Assembly (NCBI GenBank): GCA_050694275.1
Contig: JBOGXF010000209.1
Span: 1-30,417, forward strand
Length of the DNA: 30,417 bases
Source: JBOGXF01 sp050694275
GTDB taxonomy: Bacteria > Actinomycetota > CADDZG01 > WHSQ01
Reading direction: 5' to 3'
Shown here: one piece after another, positions 1 through 6,699 of the stretch
How positions within the stretch are numbered: position 1 is the stretch's first letter
How the letters are laid out: every line of letters starts with the position of its first letter
Translations under genes and position numbers: made by a program
The notes under the pieces: generated by a model
Told to the model about the DNA's origin: nothing
The model's database searches: none
What the model saw: only the letters and a program-made list of their open reading frames with translations

Positions 1-1
1 C

Positions 2-151
2 TGCGCCTTCGCGCCCGACGCCGTCCGCTACCTTAAGAAGAAGGGTTACAAGGCACGGCCGCTCGAAGAGGGGCTCTCCGACTGGGCATCGGCGGGTCTT
101 CCCGTGGAGCGAGATTCGAGCCCGGCCGAACCTGCTGGGTCGGACTACTAG
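2..151 (+). CDS. C-terminal fragment of a rhodanese-domain protein, probably an ArsR-rhodanese fusion
   Basis: Only the last 49 residues are in the window; the gene runs off the left edge. The visible piece begins CAFAPDAVRYLKKKGYKA and continues to LSDWASAGLPVE, which is the usual end of a rhodanese (sulfurtransferase) domain: a helix, a GY/GF turn, an L-E-G/E-G strand and a final W..AGLPV motif. The cysteine followed by AFAPDAV resembles the CRGPYC-x-APEAV segment of ArsR-rhodanese fusions, in which a winged-helix repressor is joined to a persulfide-handling rhodanese domain. That part is remembered family knowledge; the HTH itself is outside the window. Its TAG stop overlaps the stop of the convergent dsrE-like gene. 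The neighbouring tusA and dsrE genes support a role in sulfur transfer or sensing. A stand-alone rhodanese is the main alternative. Confidence 0.75.
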   Translation, partial: CAFAPDAVRYLKKKGYKARPLEEGLSDWASAGLPVERDSSPAEPAGSDY

Positions 152-693
152 ATAAAGAGTTGGACGTCCGCGTCCCCGGCGAAGTCCAAAAATGTGGGGG
201 CGCCGGCGAACTCGACCCCCTCGATGACGTCGTCGGGATCCACCGCCATGACGGCAAGGGTCGTGTTGCACGCGAACAAGCGAACGTCGAGCTCCCGAGC
301 GATATCGATCAACTCGGAGATCGGCGCGAGCTTGGCCTTTGTTAGCCAGCCCTTCATCATCCGAGTGGCAGCCACCTTCATGCCCGGGAGGGCACCAATG
401 AGCGTGGGCACTCGCACGGGTATCCCTTTTATCGGCGGGGGCATCGCCGGGTTACCCACGGGACTCACCGACAGCTTGGGCAACCGCTTCTTGTGCACGA
501 CGTCGAGCCCATAGAACGTGAAGAAGATGCCCACCTCCCATCCCATGCTGGCGGCAGTCGTCGCGAGCACGAGCGGGGGGTAGGCCTGATCGAGCGTTCC
601 CTTGGACAGGATCAATGCAAGGCGCTTGGGCCTCTGCGCCCCTTGGTTCGCGGGGTCTTCCGCCGAGGAGAGCGTGACCGGATCGGCGCTCAC
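148..693 (-). CDS. DsrE/DsrF/DrsH-like family protein
   Basis: This 181-residue cytoplasmic protein belongs to the DsrE-like fold used in sulfur-relay proteins. After a variable N-terminus it has the family opening strand (RLALILSKGTLDQAYPPL), a segment with a GIFFTFYGLDVV strand-helix, and the C-terminal block FACNTTLAVMAVDPDDVI...FLDFAGDADVQLFI. Cys142 lies in the position of the conserved cysteine of related proteins (AC.MS.D.MG-type motif), so a persulfide-carrying role is likely. The GTG start at 693 was chosen because it overlaps the tusA stop in a GTGA arrangement, implying translational coupling. Longer open frames upstream would run antisense-like through tusA. In the family, DsrE-like and TusA proteins pass sulfane sulfur to one another. 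The exact partner here is inferred. Confidence 0.85.
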   Translation of the reverse strand: MSADPVTLSSAEDPANQGAQRPKRLALILSKGTLDQAYPPLVLATTAASMGWEVGIFFTFYGLDVVHKKRLPKLSVSPVGNPAMPPPIKGIPVRVPTLIGALPGMKVAATRMMKGWLTKAKLAPISELIDIARELDVRLFACNTTLAVMAVDPDDVIEGVEFAGAPTFLDFAGDADVQLFI

Positions 694-926
694 CTCTTTC
701 GCCTCACCCAGTACTTGAACACGGGCTCCTCCAGAGTTGAATCGCACAGCTCGTGCCCGGTGTTCTTGCACCACGCGGCCATGTTCTGAGTGGATCCGGG
801 ATCGTCCGTCCACAGCTCGATGATGTCTTCGATTCCGACGCGCTTGATTGCCTGGCCGAGCCGAATGGTCGGCATCGGACAAACCAGCCCGGTTGCGTCC
901 ACCCTTTCTGCGACCTGGTGGGCCAT
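690..926 (-). CDS. tusA: TusA-family sulfurtransferase
   Basis: A 78-residue protein with the TusA signature: the start of the first strand (VDATGLVCPMPTIRLGQAI), with the catalytic Cys16 in the CPMP motif, then a short ferredoxin-like alpha/beta fold ending in FKYWVRRK. TusA proteins carry a persulfide on this cysteine and hand it to partner proteins in tRNA thiolation, molybdenum cofactor maturation or sulfur oxidation. The ATG at 926 is preceded by a strong purine-rich ribosome binding site (AAAGGGGGG about 5 bases upstream). The downstream dsrE-like gene starts inside its stop codon. A nearby molybdoenzyme gene (6700-8964) is a possible but unproven client, since TusA can support Mo-cofactor enzymes. 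Confidence 0.92.
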   Translation of the reverse strand: MAHQVAERVDATGLVCPMPTIRLGQAIKRVGIEDIIELWTDDPGSTQNMAAWCKNTGHELCDSTLEEPVFKYWVRRKR

Positions 927-953
927 GGCGCCCCCCTTTCTCTTCGAACGCTC

Positions 954-995
954 ATTGTCCGGGACACGCGGGGCACTTGTCAAGTAATATCTTGA
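954..995 (-). promoter_or_regulatory. Predicted tusA-dsrE promoter with overlapping inverted repeat
   Basis: On the minus strand TTGACA (983-978) is followed after 18 bases by GACAAT (959-954), giving a plausible sigma-70-type promoter about 30 bases upstream of the tusA start. An inverted repeat TCAAG-N6-CTTGA (980-995) overlaps the -35 element. ArsR-family repressors commonly bind A/T-rich repeats of TCAA...TTGA type, so this is a candidate operator for the ArsR-rhodanese-like regulator at the left edge. The motif is visible; binding is inferred. Confidence 0.5.
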
Positions 996-1014
996 ATAGT
1001 ATAGGAATGCCCCG

Positions 1015-1995
1015 TCAGTTCGGGATCTCGGTGCCCACTCCCCGTCGCCGAGCGGCCTCGAGAACCAGTGACGCCGCGGCCGCGTCCTGCGCGGCTACGC
1101 CCACGGACTTGTAGAGGGTGATCTGATCTGCCGAGGTTCGACCGGGTTTGCTACCGCCCACTAGCTCCCCAATCTCGGCGTGGACGTGGTCGGCGGTGAT
1201 GAGACCGTCCCGTATGGGCCACAGGAGATCATTGGTGCCGGAGGGGGGTGGCGCCAATGCGGATGCGCGCGACTCAACGACGACGAGCGCGTCCGCGACT
1301 GTGTCCGCGTCGACCTCACGGCCCTCGGTGTTGTATCCGACCGAGTTGATGTGAACGCCGTGGGCCAGCCATTCACGCCGCACGACCGGATCGGGAGAAT
1401 GGGTGGTCGCGCACACTATGTCGGCGCCGTCCAGCGCGGACGCGTAGTCATCCGCCGGCTCGACCTTGAGGTCGAGTTGCGCGGCAAGGTCGAGAGCGAG
1501 GCGCTCGGCCTTCTCCGCGCTCCGTCCCGCGATCCTCAGGGTGTCGATCGGACGCACCCTCGGGATGGCGCGCGCGTGGGAACGTGCCTGGACCCCGGTC
1601 CCAAGCACGGCAAGCACCGTCGCGTCCGCACGCGCCAACAATCTCGTGGCGAGCGCGGAGCCGGCAGCGGTCCGCGCCGCGGTGACGAACTCCCCGTCCA
1701 TCACAGCGATCGGCGTTCCATCGCTGGGATCGAAGCAAGCGATCATCGCCTGATGCGTCGGGCGGTCCCGGTTATGCGGAAAGAGCGACACCAGCTTCGC
1801 AGCTAACGCCTCACTCGACGGCACGAAGGCCGGCATCGCGGCGAGAAACCCGTCATGGTCGGCTACCTCTGCCGAGATTCGATTCGGGATCGAGGCGATC
1901 CCAGCGCTCAGATCGGCCATCGCGCCCGACAGCGCGTCGACCAGGCGGTCGATATCGAGCAATTCCTCAACTTCGGCGCGCGTCAGTACGAGCAA
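1015..1995 (-). CDS. Ornithine cyclodeaminase / mu-crystallin family protein
   Basis: A 326-residue cytoplasmic NAD(P)-dependent enzyme of the ornithine cyclodeaminase/mu-crystallin/alanine dehydrogenase/ketimine reductase group; length is normal. The N-terminal half carries the substrate-lid and dimer region including LAAKLVSLFPHN (Lys in the family K-x-V motif) and the PIAVMDGEFVTAARTAAGSALA block with its catalytic aspartate/arginine surroundings. The Rossmann domain follows with VLAVLGTGVQARSHARA. The later HINSVGYNTEGREVD segment corresponds to the family's (I)-N-x-(I/V)-G strand. The start is a TTG at 1995, because an in-frame stop lies five codons upstream and no ATG/GTG fits the conserved N-terminus. 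Substrate cannot be told from sequence: proline formation from ornithine, or imine reduction, are both possible. Confidence 0.92.
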   Translation of the reverse strand: MLVLTRAEVEELLDIDRLVDALSGAMADLSAGIASIPNRISAEVADHDGFLAAMPAFVPSSEALAAKLVSLFPHNRDRPTHQAMIACFDPSDGTPIAVMDGEFVTAARTAAGSALATRLLARADATVLAVLGTGVQARSHARAIPRVRPIDTLRIAGRSAEKAERLALDLAAQLDLKVEPADDYASALDGADIVCATTHSPDPVVRREWLAHGVHINSVGYNTEGREVDADTVADALVVVESRASALAPPPSGTNDLLWPIRDGLITADHVHAEIGELVGGSKPGRTSADQITLYKSVGVAAQDAAAASLVLEAARRRGVGTEIPN

Positions 1996-2121
1996 GGTGC
2001 GCTCAGTCTATTGGTGCGCCGCACAGCGGCCGAGGTCCAGAGCACCAGGCTTCCTCCCCGGCCCGCCGTCACAATGGACGTTCAGGAAGGCCACCGGCCC
2101 TCGGCGCCGAATAGACTTGTG

Positions 2122-2661
2122 ATGATGGCACTCGAACTGCGGCCGGCAACTCGGGTCGCCGCGTTCATCGTCATGATCGGATTGCTTCATATGCCGTCGG
2201 CGTGGGGACGGTCTCCGGGGCCCGCGGCCCAGGAGCGACACGGCTGCGCGAACAACACCATCCCGATCTTTTCGCTCGACGTGAAGGCAAAGCCGGAATC
2301 GAAGACCTACCGCATCGGCGAGAACGCGCTGATCGACGTCACGGTCAAGCGACCCGCCGACCACAACCCTGTCGATCCGTCGCTGCCGTGGCTTCCGCCG
2401 CCGAGGAAGGATCCCGCGCCCGATGTCATCGTCGGAGTCAGCCTGTCGGTTGGAGAATTCTCCTTCTTCACCGGCGGCGGCATCACCGGCGAGAACGGGA
2501 AGACCAGGGTCAAGATCAAGATCAGGTCGTATTCCGAGACGGGACCGGCGTCCCTGTCCGTGTTTGCCTTCAAGACCGCGTTCGAAGACCCAGCCCAGTG
2601 CTTCATCCTCCAGGAGCAGGGCTTCTATCAAGAGCGCAACGCCCTAACCGTCAAAAAGTAG
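2122..2661 (+). CDS. Hypothetical secreted protein
   Basis: I do not recognise this 179-residue protein. It starts with MMALELRPATRVAAF followed by a hydrophobic segment ending near PSAWG, which fits a Sec signal peptide. The mature part is polar, beta-rich in appearance (SLDVKAKPESKTYRIGENALIDVTVKRP), and resembles an immunoglobulin-like or macroglobulin-type domain: strands with alternating hydrophobics, a proline-rich loop (LPWLPPPRKDPAP) and a later GITGENGKTRVKIKI strand. Two cysteines in the mature region could form a disulfide. The ATG at 2122 was chosen because it puts the hydrophobic segment at the N-terminus; no convincing ribosome binding site is visible and the open frame extends upstream over the opposite-strand cyclodeaminase gene. 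It ends 24 bases before the convergent neighbour. Confidence 0.6.
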   Translation: MMALELRPATRVAAFIVMIGLLHMPSAWGRSPGPAAQERHGCANNTIPIFSLDVKAKPESKTYRIGENALIDVTVKRPADHNPVDPSLPWLPPPRKDPAPDVIVGVSLSVGEFSFFTGGGITGENGKTRVKIKIRSYSETGPASLSVFAFKTAFEDPAQCFILQEQGFYQERNALTVKK

Positions 2662-2685
2662 CTGCCAGGCGCCCTCTCGCCGTTG

Positions 2686-3672
2686 TCAAGGGAGGGAGAC
2701 GACCGTAAACATGGCCTCCATCTGATAGGTCGCTCCTGAGCGCTCTGCTTCAATCTCCTCGTACCATCGAACGGGCAGGGCGAGGTTCGGCGAATACCAC
2801 CACCGCTGAAAGCGACGCCCGCGCTCGCTGCCGGTCATGTCGATGGCGATCTCGATCACGAACGTCTGGGTTGTGCGGCCCGCCACGGTCAGCTTCTCCT
2901 TGCGCAGAACTTTCGCCTGGTAATGCTCGGTTCGGCCTTCGTCTCCTCCTTCTCCCGACCACCGGGCGCCGACCCTCAGTGGCAGTTGCACTTTGTTCTG
3001 CGGGGGCGAGAACTCCGTTTCGGAGGTCTGTGCTACTCCCCCGCAGGTGACCTCGGCTCCCTCGAAGTCCAGAAGGACACCGTCGTTGGTGTACCTGTAG
3101 ATGTGTCGCTCCTTGTGCTGATCGGAGAATTCGTGGTCGAAGTCAAAGGATGTTGGGCTTTCCCCCTTCGCCTTCTTGACGATCAGGGTCGAGCTGTGGG
3201 GGAAGTCGCGTTGACAAAACGACAGCGGGCCGAATTCGACCTTCTCGTGGCCGTCGATGCGCACGCGATAAGAACCGACCTCCGGCAGCGCCAGCGAACG
3301 AACGGCGCGGTTTTCGCCGGCCGCGTTCCTTTCGCTCGTCGCGGCGGAAGCCTGACGGAGAGAATCGTTGGACCTACTTTCTTTATTGATGGGCCTCGAG
3401 GCGCCGCGTTGCTTGCGGTCGGCTCGCTCCCGAGGAGTGGGAGAGGCATGGTTCTGGGTCGAGGATTCTCCTGCCGCGCCCTCTTGACCGAAACTGGCAC
3501 CGCCCCGAGAGAAGCGGGTGGGCCCGCTCCGGGTTATCGCCCCGTAGACCAAGAAGGTGGTGATGAGGACGAGCCCGGCCAGGAGTGCTACCGACCAGCG
3601 GGGCCTCCGGATGCGGATCAACCGTCGCCTCGCGATCGGTACAGGTTGTGAAAGGTGTCCATGGATCACCAT
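2686..3672 (-). CDS. Hypothetical membrane-anchored extracytoplasmic protein
   Basis: Not recognised as a named family. The 328-residue product has an arginine-rich cytoplasmic N-terminus, one transmembrane segment (about residues 28-46, SVALLAGLVLITTFLVYGAI), a low-complexity Ser/Arg/Gly linker of about 80 residues, and a globular beta-rich C-terminal domain from about residue 130. That domain has a two-cysteine pattern and a strand series with LPLRVGARWSGEG, TFVIEIAIDMTG and FQRWWYSPNLALPVRWYEE. The last pattern (required conversion of a peak value to a W-x-x-P...LP.R.Y strand) recalls DUF3108-like or lipocalin-like periplasmic/extracellular domains, but this is only a resemblance. It lies downstream of the LVIVD-repeat gene on the same strand with a 122-base gap. 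Confidence 0.75.
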   Translation of the reverse strand: MVIHGHLSQPVPIARRRLIRIRRPRWSVALLAGLVLITTFLVYGAITRSGPTRFSRGGASFGQEGAAGESSTQNHASPTPRERADRKQRGASRPINKESRSNDSLRQASAATSERNAAGENRAVRSLALPEVGSYRVRIDGHEKVEFGPLSFCQRDFPHSSTLIVKKAKGESPTSFDFDHEFSDQHKERHIYRYTNDGVLLDFEGAEVTCGGVAQTSETEFSPPQNKVQLPLRVGARWSGEGGDEGRTEHYQAKVLRKEKLTVAGRTTQTFVIEIAIDMTGSERGRRFQRWWYSPNLALPVRWYEEIEAERSGATYQMEAMFTVVSLP

Positions 3673-3794
3673 CCCGGGCGCCGGGCCCCATTAACACTAA
3701 GAATACCGTGCAAATAGGTCGATTCATCCATGGCCCACCCGCGCGCTGTCGGGGCGGGGCGCGCGCGGCCCGTCGGTCTAGAGACGAGTCGGGC

Positions 3795-4985
3795 TCACAG
3801 CCCCTTCACCTCGAGGACCAGGAGACCCTGGTACATGTCGCTCGCGTAGAGCCGGCCGCGGTGCCACGCAACCGCATAGGTGGCCGAGGGATCGGCCCGG
3901 TAGAAGGCGACCTCTTCGGGAGTCGCGGGGTTGCTGAAATCGATCACGCTCACGCCCCCGGTGAACCACGGCACCGCCAGGTTGTGGGTGCCGGGCTGCC
4001 ACGCGATCAGGTGCGCGAGACACCACGACGACACCCAACCAACATAGTTGCCGACACCCACCGCGTCCCCACCGCGCGGTGGGGCGAAGCTTCCGAGCGG
4101 GATCGGGACCGCGGGGTCACTTATGTCGTAGACCCACACGCGGCCGAAGACAGATTGTCCCGACCTGCATTCGTGGGCGGCGAAAGCCTCATCGTCGATG
4201 GCGAGCATCTTCCCGTCGGAGCTCGCGACCGCGTAGTGGTGAAACTCGATCGCGGGGTTGACGATGTGGCCAATGATCTCAGGTGCGATGGGATCCGCGA
4301 CGTCCCAAATCTGCGTCTCTCCCAGCCCAGAGCAAAACGCGAGCTTTTTATCCTTGGTGAAGAAGAACGAGAGGTCGTGGCACCCCGCCTCGTTCGGCTT
4401 GAACGTCGCCGCGATCTTGGGTCTCCGGGGATTGGAGATGTCGGCGATGTACTCGATAGCCGCGCCGTTGCGCAGGCCCCCGGGAGACACGTACACGTAG
4501 TCGCCGCCGGGATAGGGCTGGATGGTATGTGCGTTCGCCCCGCCGGGCAGATGAAGGTTCCCGACGATCTTGGGTCTCTTCGGGCTGGTGACGTCGATGA
4601 GAAGAAAACCGGTTCCGCCGAGCCCACACAGGTTCGTCTGATATCCCATCGCCAAGAGACCGGGCTTGACGACCTCGACGTCGTTGTCGTTGCCGGGACA
4701 GTGCAGAAAGCCAACCTCCTTCGGCATCCTCCCGGAGACGTCGAAGACATGCATGCCGCCTTTCGTACGCGTCTCGGCGCTCTCGGAGCGTCGCGTGATG
4801 CCGTCGAGCTCGCCGGTGAAAACGAGATCTCCCTGCGCGGCGACCTCGGTGCTGCCCTCGTAGGCGAATTGCTTGATGAGCCTGACGTTTCTGCTCTTGT
4901 CGGCCTGGGTGAGTGCCGCCCCGGCCGGGGCGAGGGCGAGCGCGGCCAGCGGAAGGATGATGCCGATCAGCTTCAAAGCTTTCAC
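3795..4985 (-). CDS. LVIVD repeat-containing secreted protein
   Basis: A 396-residue exported protein made of beta-propeller-like LVIVD repeats. After a signal peptide (KLIGIILPLAALALAPAGAA) there are repeated units of the form hydrophobic-x-V/I-x-D-V/I-S-x-P-x-x-P, for example FLLIDVTSPKRPKIVGNL, YIADISNPRRPKIAATF, IWDVADPIAPEIIGHI, VYDISDPAVPIPLGSF and VIDFSNPATPEEVAFY. Such repeats fold as blades and are known from surface and secreted bacterial and archaeal proteins of mostly unknown role. Histidines in CHDLSFFF and EFHHYAV and several cysteines could bind metal or form disulfides. The GTG at 4985 puts the signal peptide at the N-terminus and follows an AAGGGGA-like site; a GTG at 5021 would add 12 basic residues. 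Confidence 0.85.
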   Translation of the reverse strand: MKALKLIGIILPLAALALAPAGAALTQADKSRNVRLIKQFAYEGSTEVAAQGDLVFTGELDGITRRSESAETRTKGGMHVFDVSGRMPKEVGFLHCPGNDNDVEVVKPGLLAMGYQTNLCGLGGTGFLLIDVTSPKRPKIVGNLHLPGGANAHTIQPYPGGDYVYVSPGGLRNGAAIEYIADISNPRRPKIAATFKPNEAGCHDLSFFFTKDKKLAFCSGLGETQIWDVADPIAPEIIGHIVNPAIEFHHYAVASSDGKMLAIDDEAFAAHECRSGQSVFGRVWVYDISDPAVPIPLGSFAPPRGGDAVGVGNYVGWVSSWCLAHLIAWQPGTHNLAVPWFTGGVSVIDFSNPATPEEVAFYRADPSATYAVAWHRGRLYASDMYQGLLVLEVKGL

Positions 4986-5117
4986 TCTTCGATGCCCGTC
5001 CCCTTGGCGCCGCTTAACCACGTATTTGACAGAAGGTGGCGTCGATCCTTCTCATCCGGTCGTTTCCAGGCCCGCACCGCCTCCCCCGGACATCGAGGGC
5101 TGCATAGACTGAGTGCT

Positions 5118-5492
5118 ATGAGCCCGTCGTTCAAGGCAGCCGTCGAATCGCGTGATCTCCAGGCCATCGTCGGAACCCTCGCGCCGGACGTCGTCTTCCG
5201 GAGCCCCGCGGTCTACAAGCCATACAAGGGTCGCGACGCGGTCGGCGCGCTGCTTGCGGCGGTCTCCACCGTCTTCGAGGACTTTCGGTACACGACTCAG
5301 ATCGACGACGGCGAGCGCGAGGTTCTGATCTTCGAGGCTCGGGTGGGAGACCGGGAGGTGCAGGGTGCCGACATCCTCCGGTTCGGGGACGAGGGACTCG
5401 TCGCAGAGCTGACGGTCATGATCCGCCCCATGTCCGGCTTGCTCGCGTTGGCCGACGCGATGCAGGAAAGGCTCTCGGCCGGGTCGTTCTAA
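5118..5492 (+). CDS. SnoaL-like / NTF2-fold protein
   Basis: A 124-residue protein with the small cone-shaped NTF2/SnoaL-like fold: an N-terminal helix (FKAAVESRDLQAIVGTLAPDVVFRSPA), the GRDAVGALLAAVSTVFEDF helix and a final sheet with HI-LRFGDEGLVAELTVMIRP-type strands. Members bind small hydrophobic ligands and include isomerases, dehydratases and many uncharacterised proteins. No catalytic residues can be assigned with confidence. The ATG at 5118 is the only start that gives the normal family length; the frame is open far upstream, but only as the antisense of the LVIVD gene. Its stop overlaps the stop of the convergent protease gene by three bases. Confidence 0.85.
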   Translation: MSPSFKAAVESRDLQAIVGTLAPDVVFRSPAVYKPYKGRDAVGALLAAVSTVFEDFRYTTQIDDGEREVLIFEARVGDREVQGADILRFGDEGLVAELTVMIRPMSGLLALADAMQERLSAGSF

Positions 5493-6235
5493 ACCGTGCG
5501 CAGCGTAACGGTGAAGCCGAGCGACGCCGCGTCCTGCAGGAGACCCTCGAGCGACACGCCGCCGGCTCCCGAGCACGAGGTTCCTATGCACAAGACGGTC
5601 ACGATCCCCAGCGCCTTGTTGTCGTCGGTGACGTCGGCCGCGGGACCGCCCGAGTCTCCCGGGCTGACCGGGCCCAGCGCGCTCCAGTCCGTCGCATCGT
5701 GGTGATGAAGAATTCCGACCCGTTCCTCCTGCGTCAGGGTCGTCGCATGGAACCCGACGCCGTTGCCGGAGAACTGCACCGTGTCGCCGAAGTTCGTGGT
5801 CTCCGTGGTCGACGTTCCGGAGGGGATCTGCGGGTGGCCCTTCATGGCCGGGTCGACGAGATCGAGGTTCTCGTCGGACACTCGGATCAATGAGTAGTCG
5901 AGGTTCGGAGAGATCAACGCGACCTCGCCGATGGCGAAAAGCGGATCACCGAACGTTGCCGACTGCAGCGTGATCTGCTCGCCCACGCGTTCCACGCAGT
6001 GCCCGGCCGTGCCGATGTAGACGTCGCCCGCAAGCTCGCCCGCGCCGTCGTAGACCCAGTTGAGGGTGCATTGCCCGCCGCTCTCATTGATGATCGACGC
6101 GCCCGGCTGGATGGCCGCAGTCTGCGCGACGGCAGGAACCGGAGAAACGACTGCGAGAAGCGCGATCGCGCTTACGAGAGCAGTTGCGAACCGCGCACGC
6201 GGGAATGTCGGGAATCGCCCTGGAGATCTCCGCAT
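5489..6235 (-). CDS. Secreted trypsin-like (S1 family) serine protease
   Basis: A 248-residue precursor with a clear Sec signal peptide (arginine-rich start, hydrophobic core ALVSAIALLAVV, then PVPAVAQ). The catalytic triad of the chymotrypsin/streptogrisin clan is visible: His79 in GTAGHC, Asp113 in NLDYSLIRV, and Ser195 in PGDSGGP. Cysteine pairs around the histidine (Cys56-Cys80) and near the C-terminus (LCIGTSC) fit extracellular disulfides. There is no obvious long pro-region, unlike streptogrisins. The ATG at 6235 is preceded by an excellent AAGGAGG site five bases away; a TTG one codon earlier is too close to that site. The substrate is unknown. Confidence 0.93.
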   Translation of the reverse strand: MRRSPGRFPTFPRARFATALVSAIALLAVVSPVPAVAQTAAIQPGASIINESGGQCTLNWVYDGAGELAGDVYIGTAGHCVERVGEQITLQSATFGDPLFAIGEVALISPNLDYSLIRVSDENLDLVDPAMKGHPQIPSGTSTTETTNFGDTVQFSGNGVGFHATTLTQEERVGILHHHDATDWSALGPVSPGDSGGPAADVTDDNKALGIVTVLCIGTSCSGAGGVSLEGLLQDAASLGFTVTLRTV

Positions 6236-6363
6236 CAATCCTCCTTCGCTCGCCGCTGTGAGGGTGCAGTCACCTTAATCCACCGCAAGCGCGGCCCTTC
6301 CCCGGCGCCGGATGCCAAGCGGAACCTGGATCCGAGCGTGTGGTTACCGAGCCATCGGAAGCT

Positions 6364-6561
6364 TCAGGCGGAGTGACCGTAGGCGTCGCCGGGGATATCT
6401 CTCGTCTGTTTGACGGCAAGGAAGGCTGCTCTGCGCACCTTCCCGTCTTCCAGGGCCTCTCTGGCGTTTTCGATCGAGCCTGTCGCTCCCGAGATGTCGA
6501 GAGCTCGCGCGAGATACGACATGATCTCTCTCAATTCGCGTTCCCAAACGAGCAGACGCAT
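6364..6561 (-). CDS. Small hypothetical protein (65 aa)
   Basis: A possible small gene in the 460-base gap between the protease and the molybdoenzyme genes. The product is largely helical and charged (ERELREIMSYLARALD, ENAREALEDGKVRRAAFLAV) with a short tail ending GDAYGHSA. The amino-acid composition is well balanced and third positions are mostly G/C, which is more gene-like than the competing frames here. No family is recognised and no ribosome binding site is visible upstream of the ATG at 6561 (a GTG lies three codons earlier). It would be read towards the protease. It may be an unexpressed open frame. Confidence 0.4.
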   Translation of the reverse strand: MRLLVWERELREIMSYLARALDISGATGSIENAREALEDGKVRRAAFLAVKQTRDIPGDAYGHSA

Positions 6562-6699
6562 ACGCGGCACGATAGCGACGGCAGGTTACGCATGGGTGAC
6601 GGATGCGTGAAGATCCCGTTACGCCGCGTCGGGTGGGCAGTGATGTGGAAAACGCTTAGGCTCGGCCCCGATCCACGCGCAGCAAGAGAGGAGAGGCTC

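Noticed and set aside
3585..5117. Upstream extension of the NTF2-like open frame across the LVIVD gene
   Set aside because: Antisense of a gene with clear repeats and signal peptide; the NTF2 fold is complete from the ATG at 5118.
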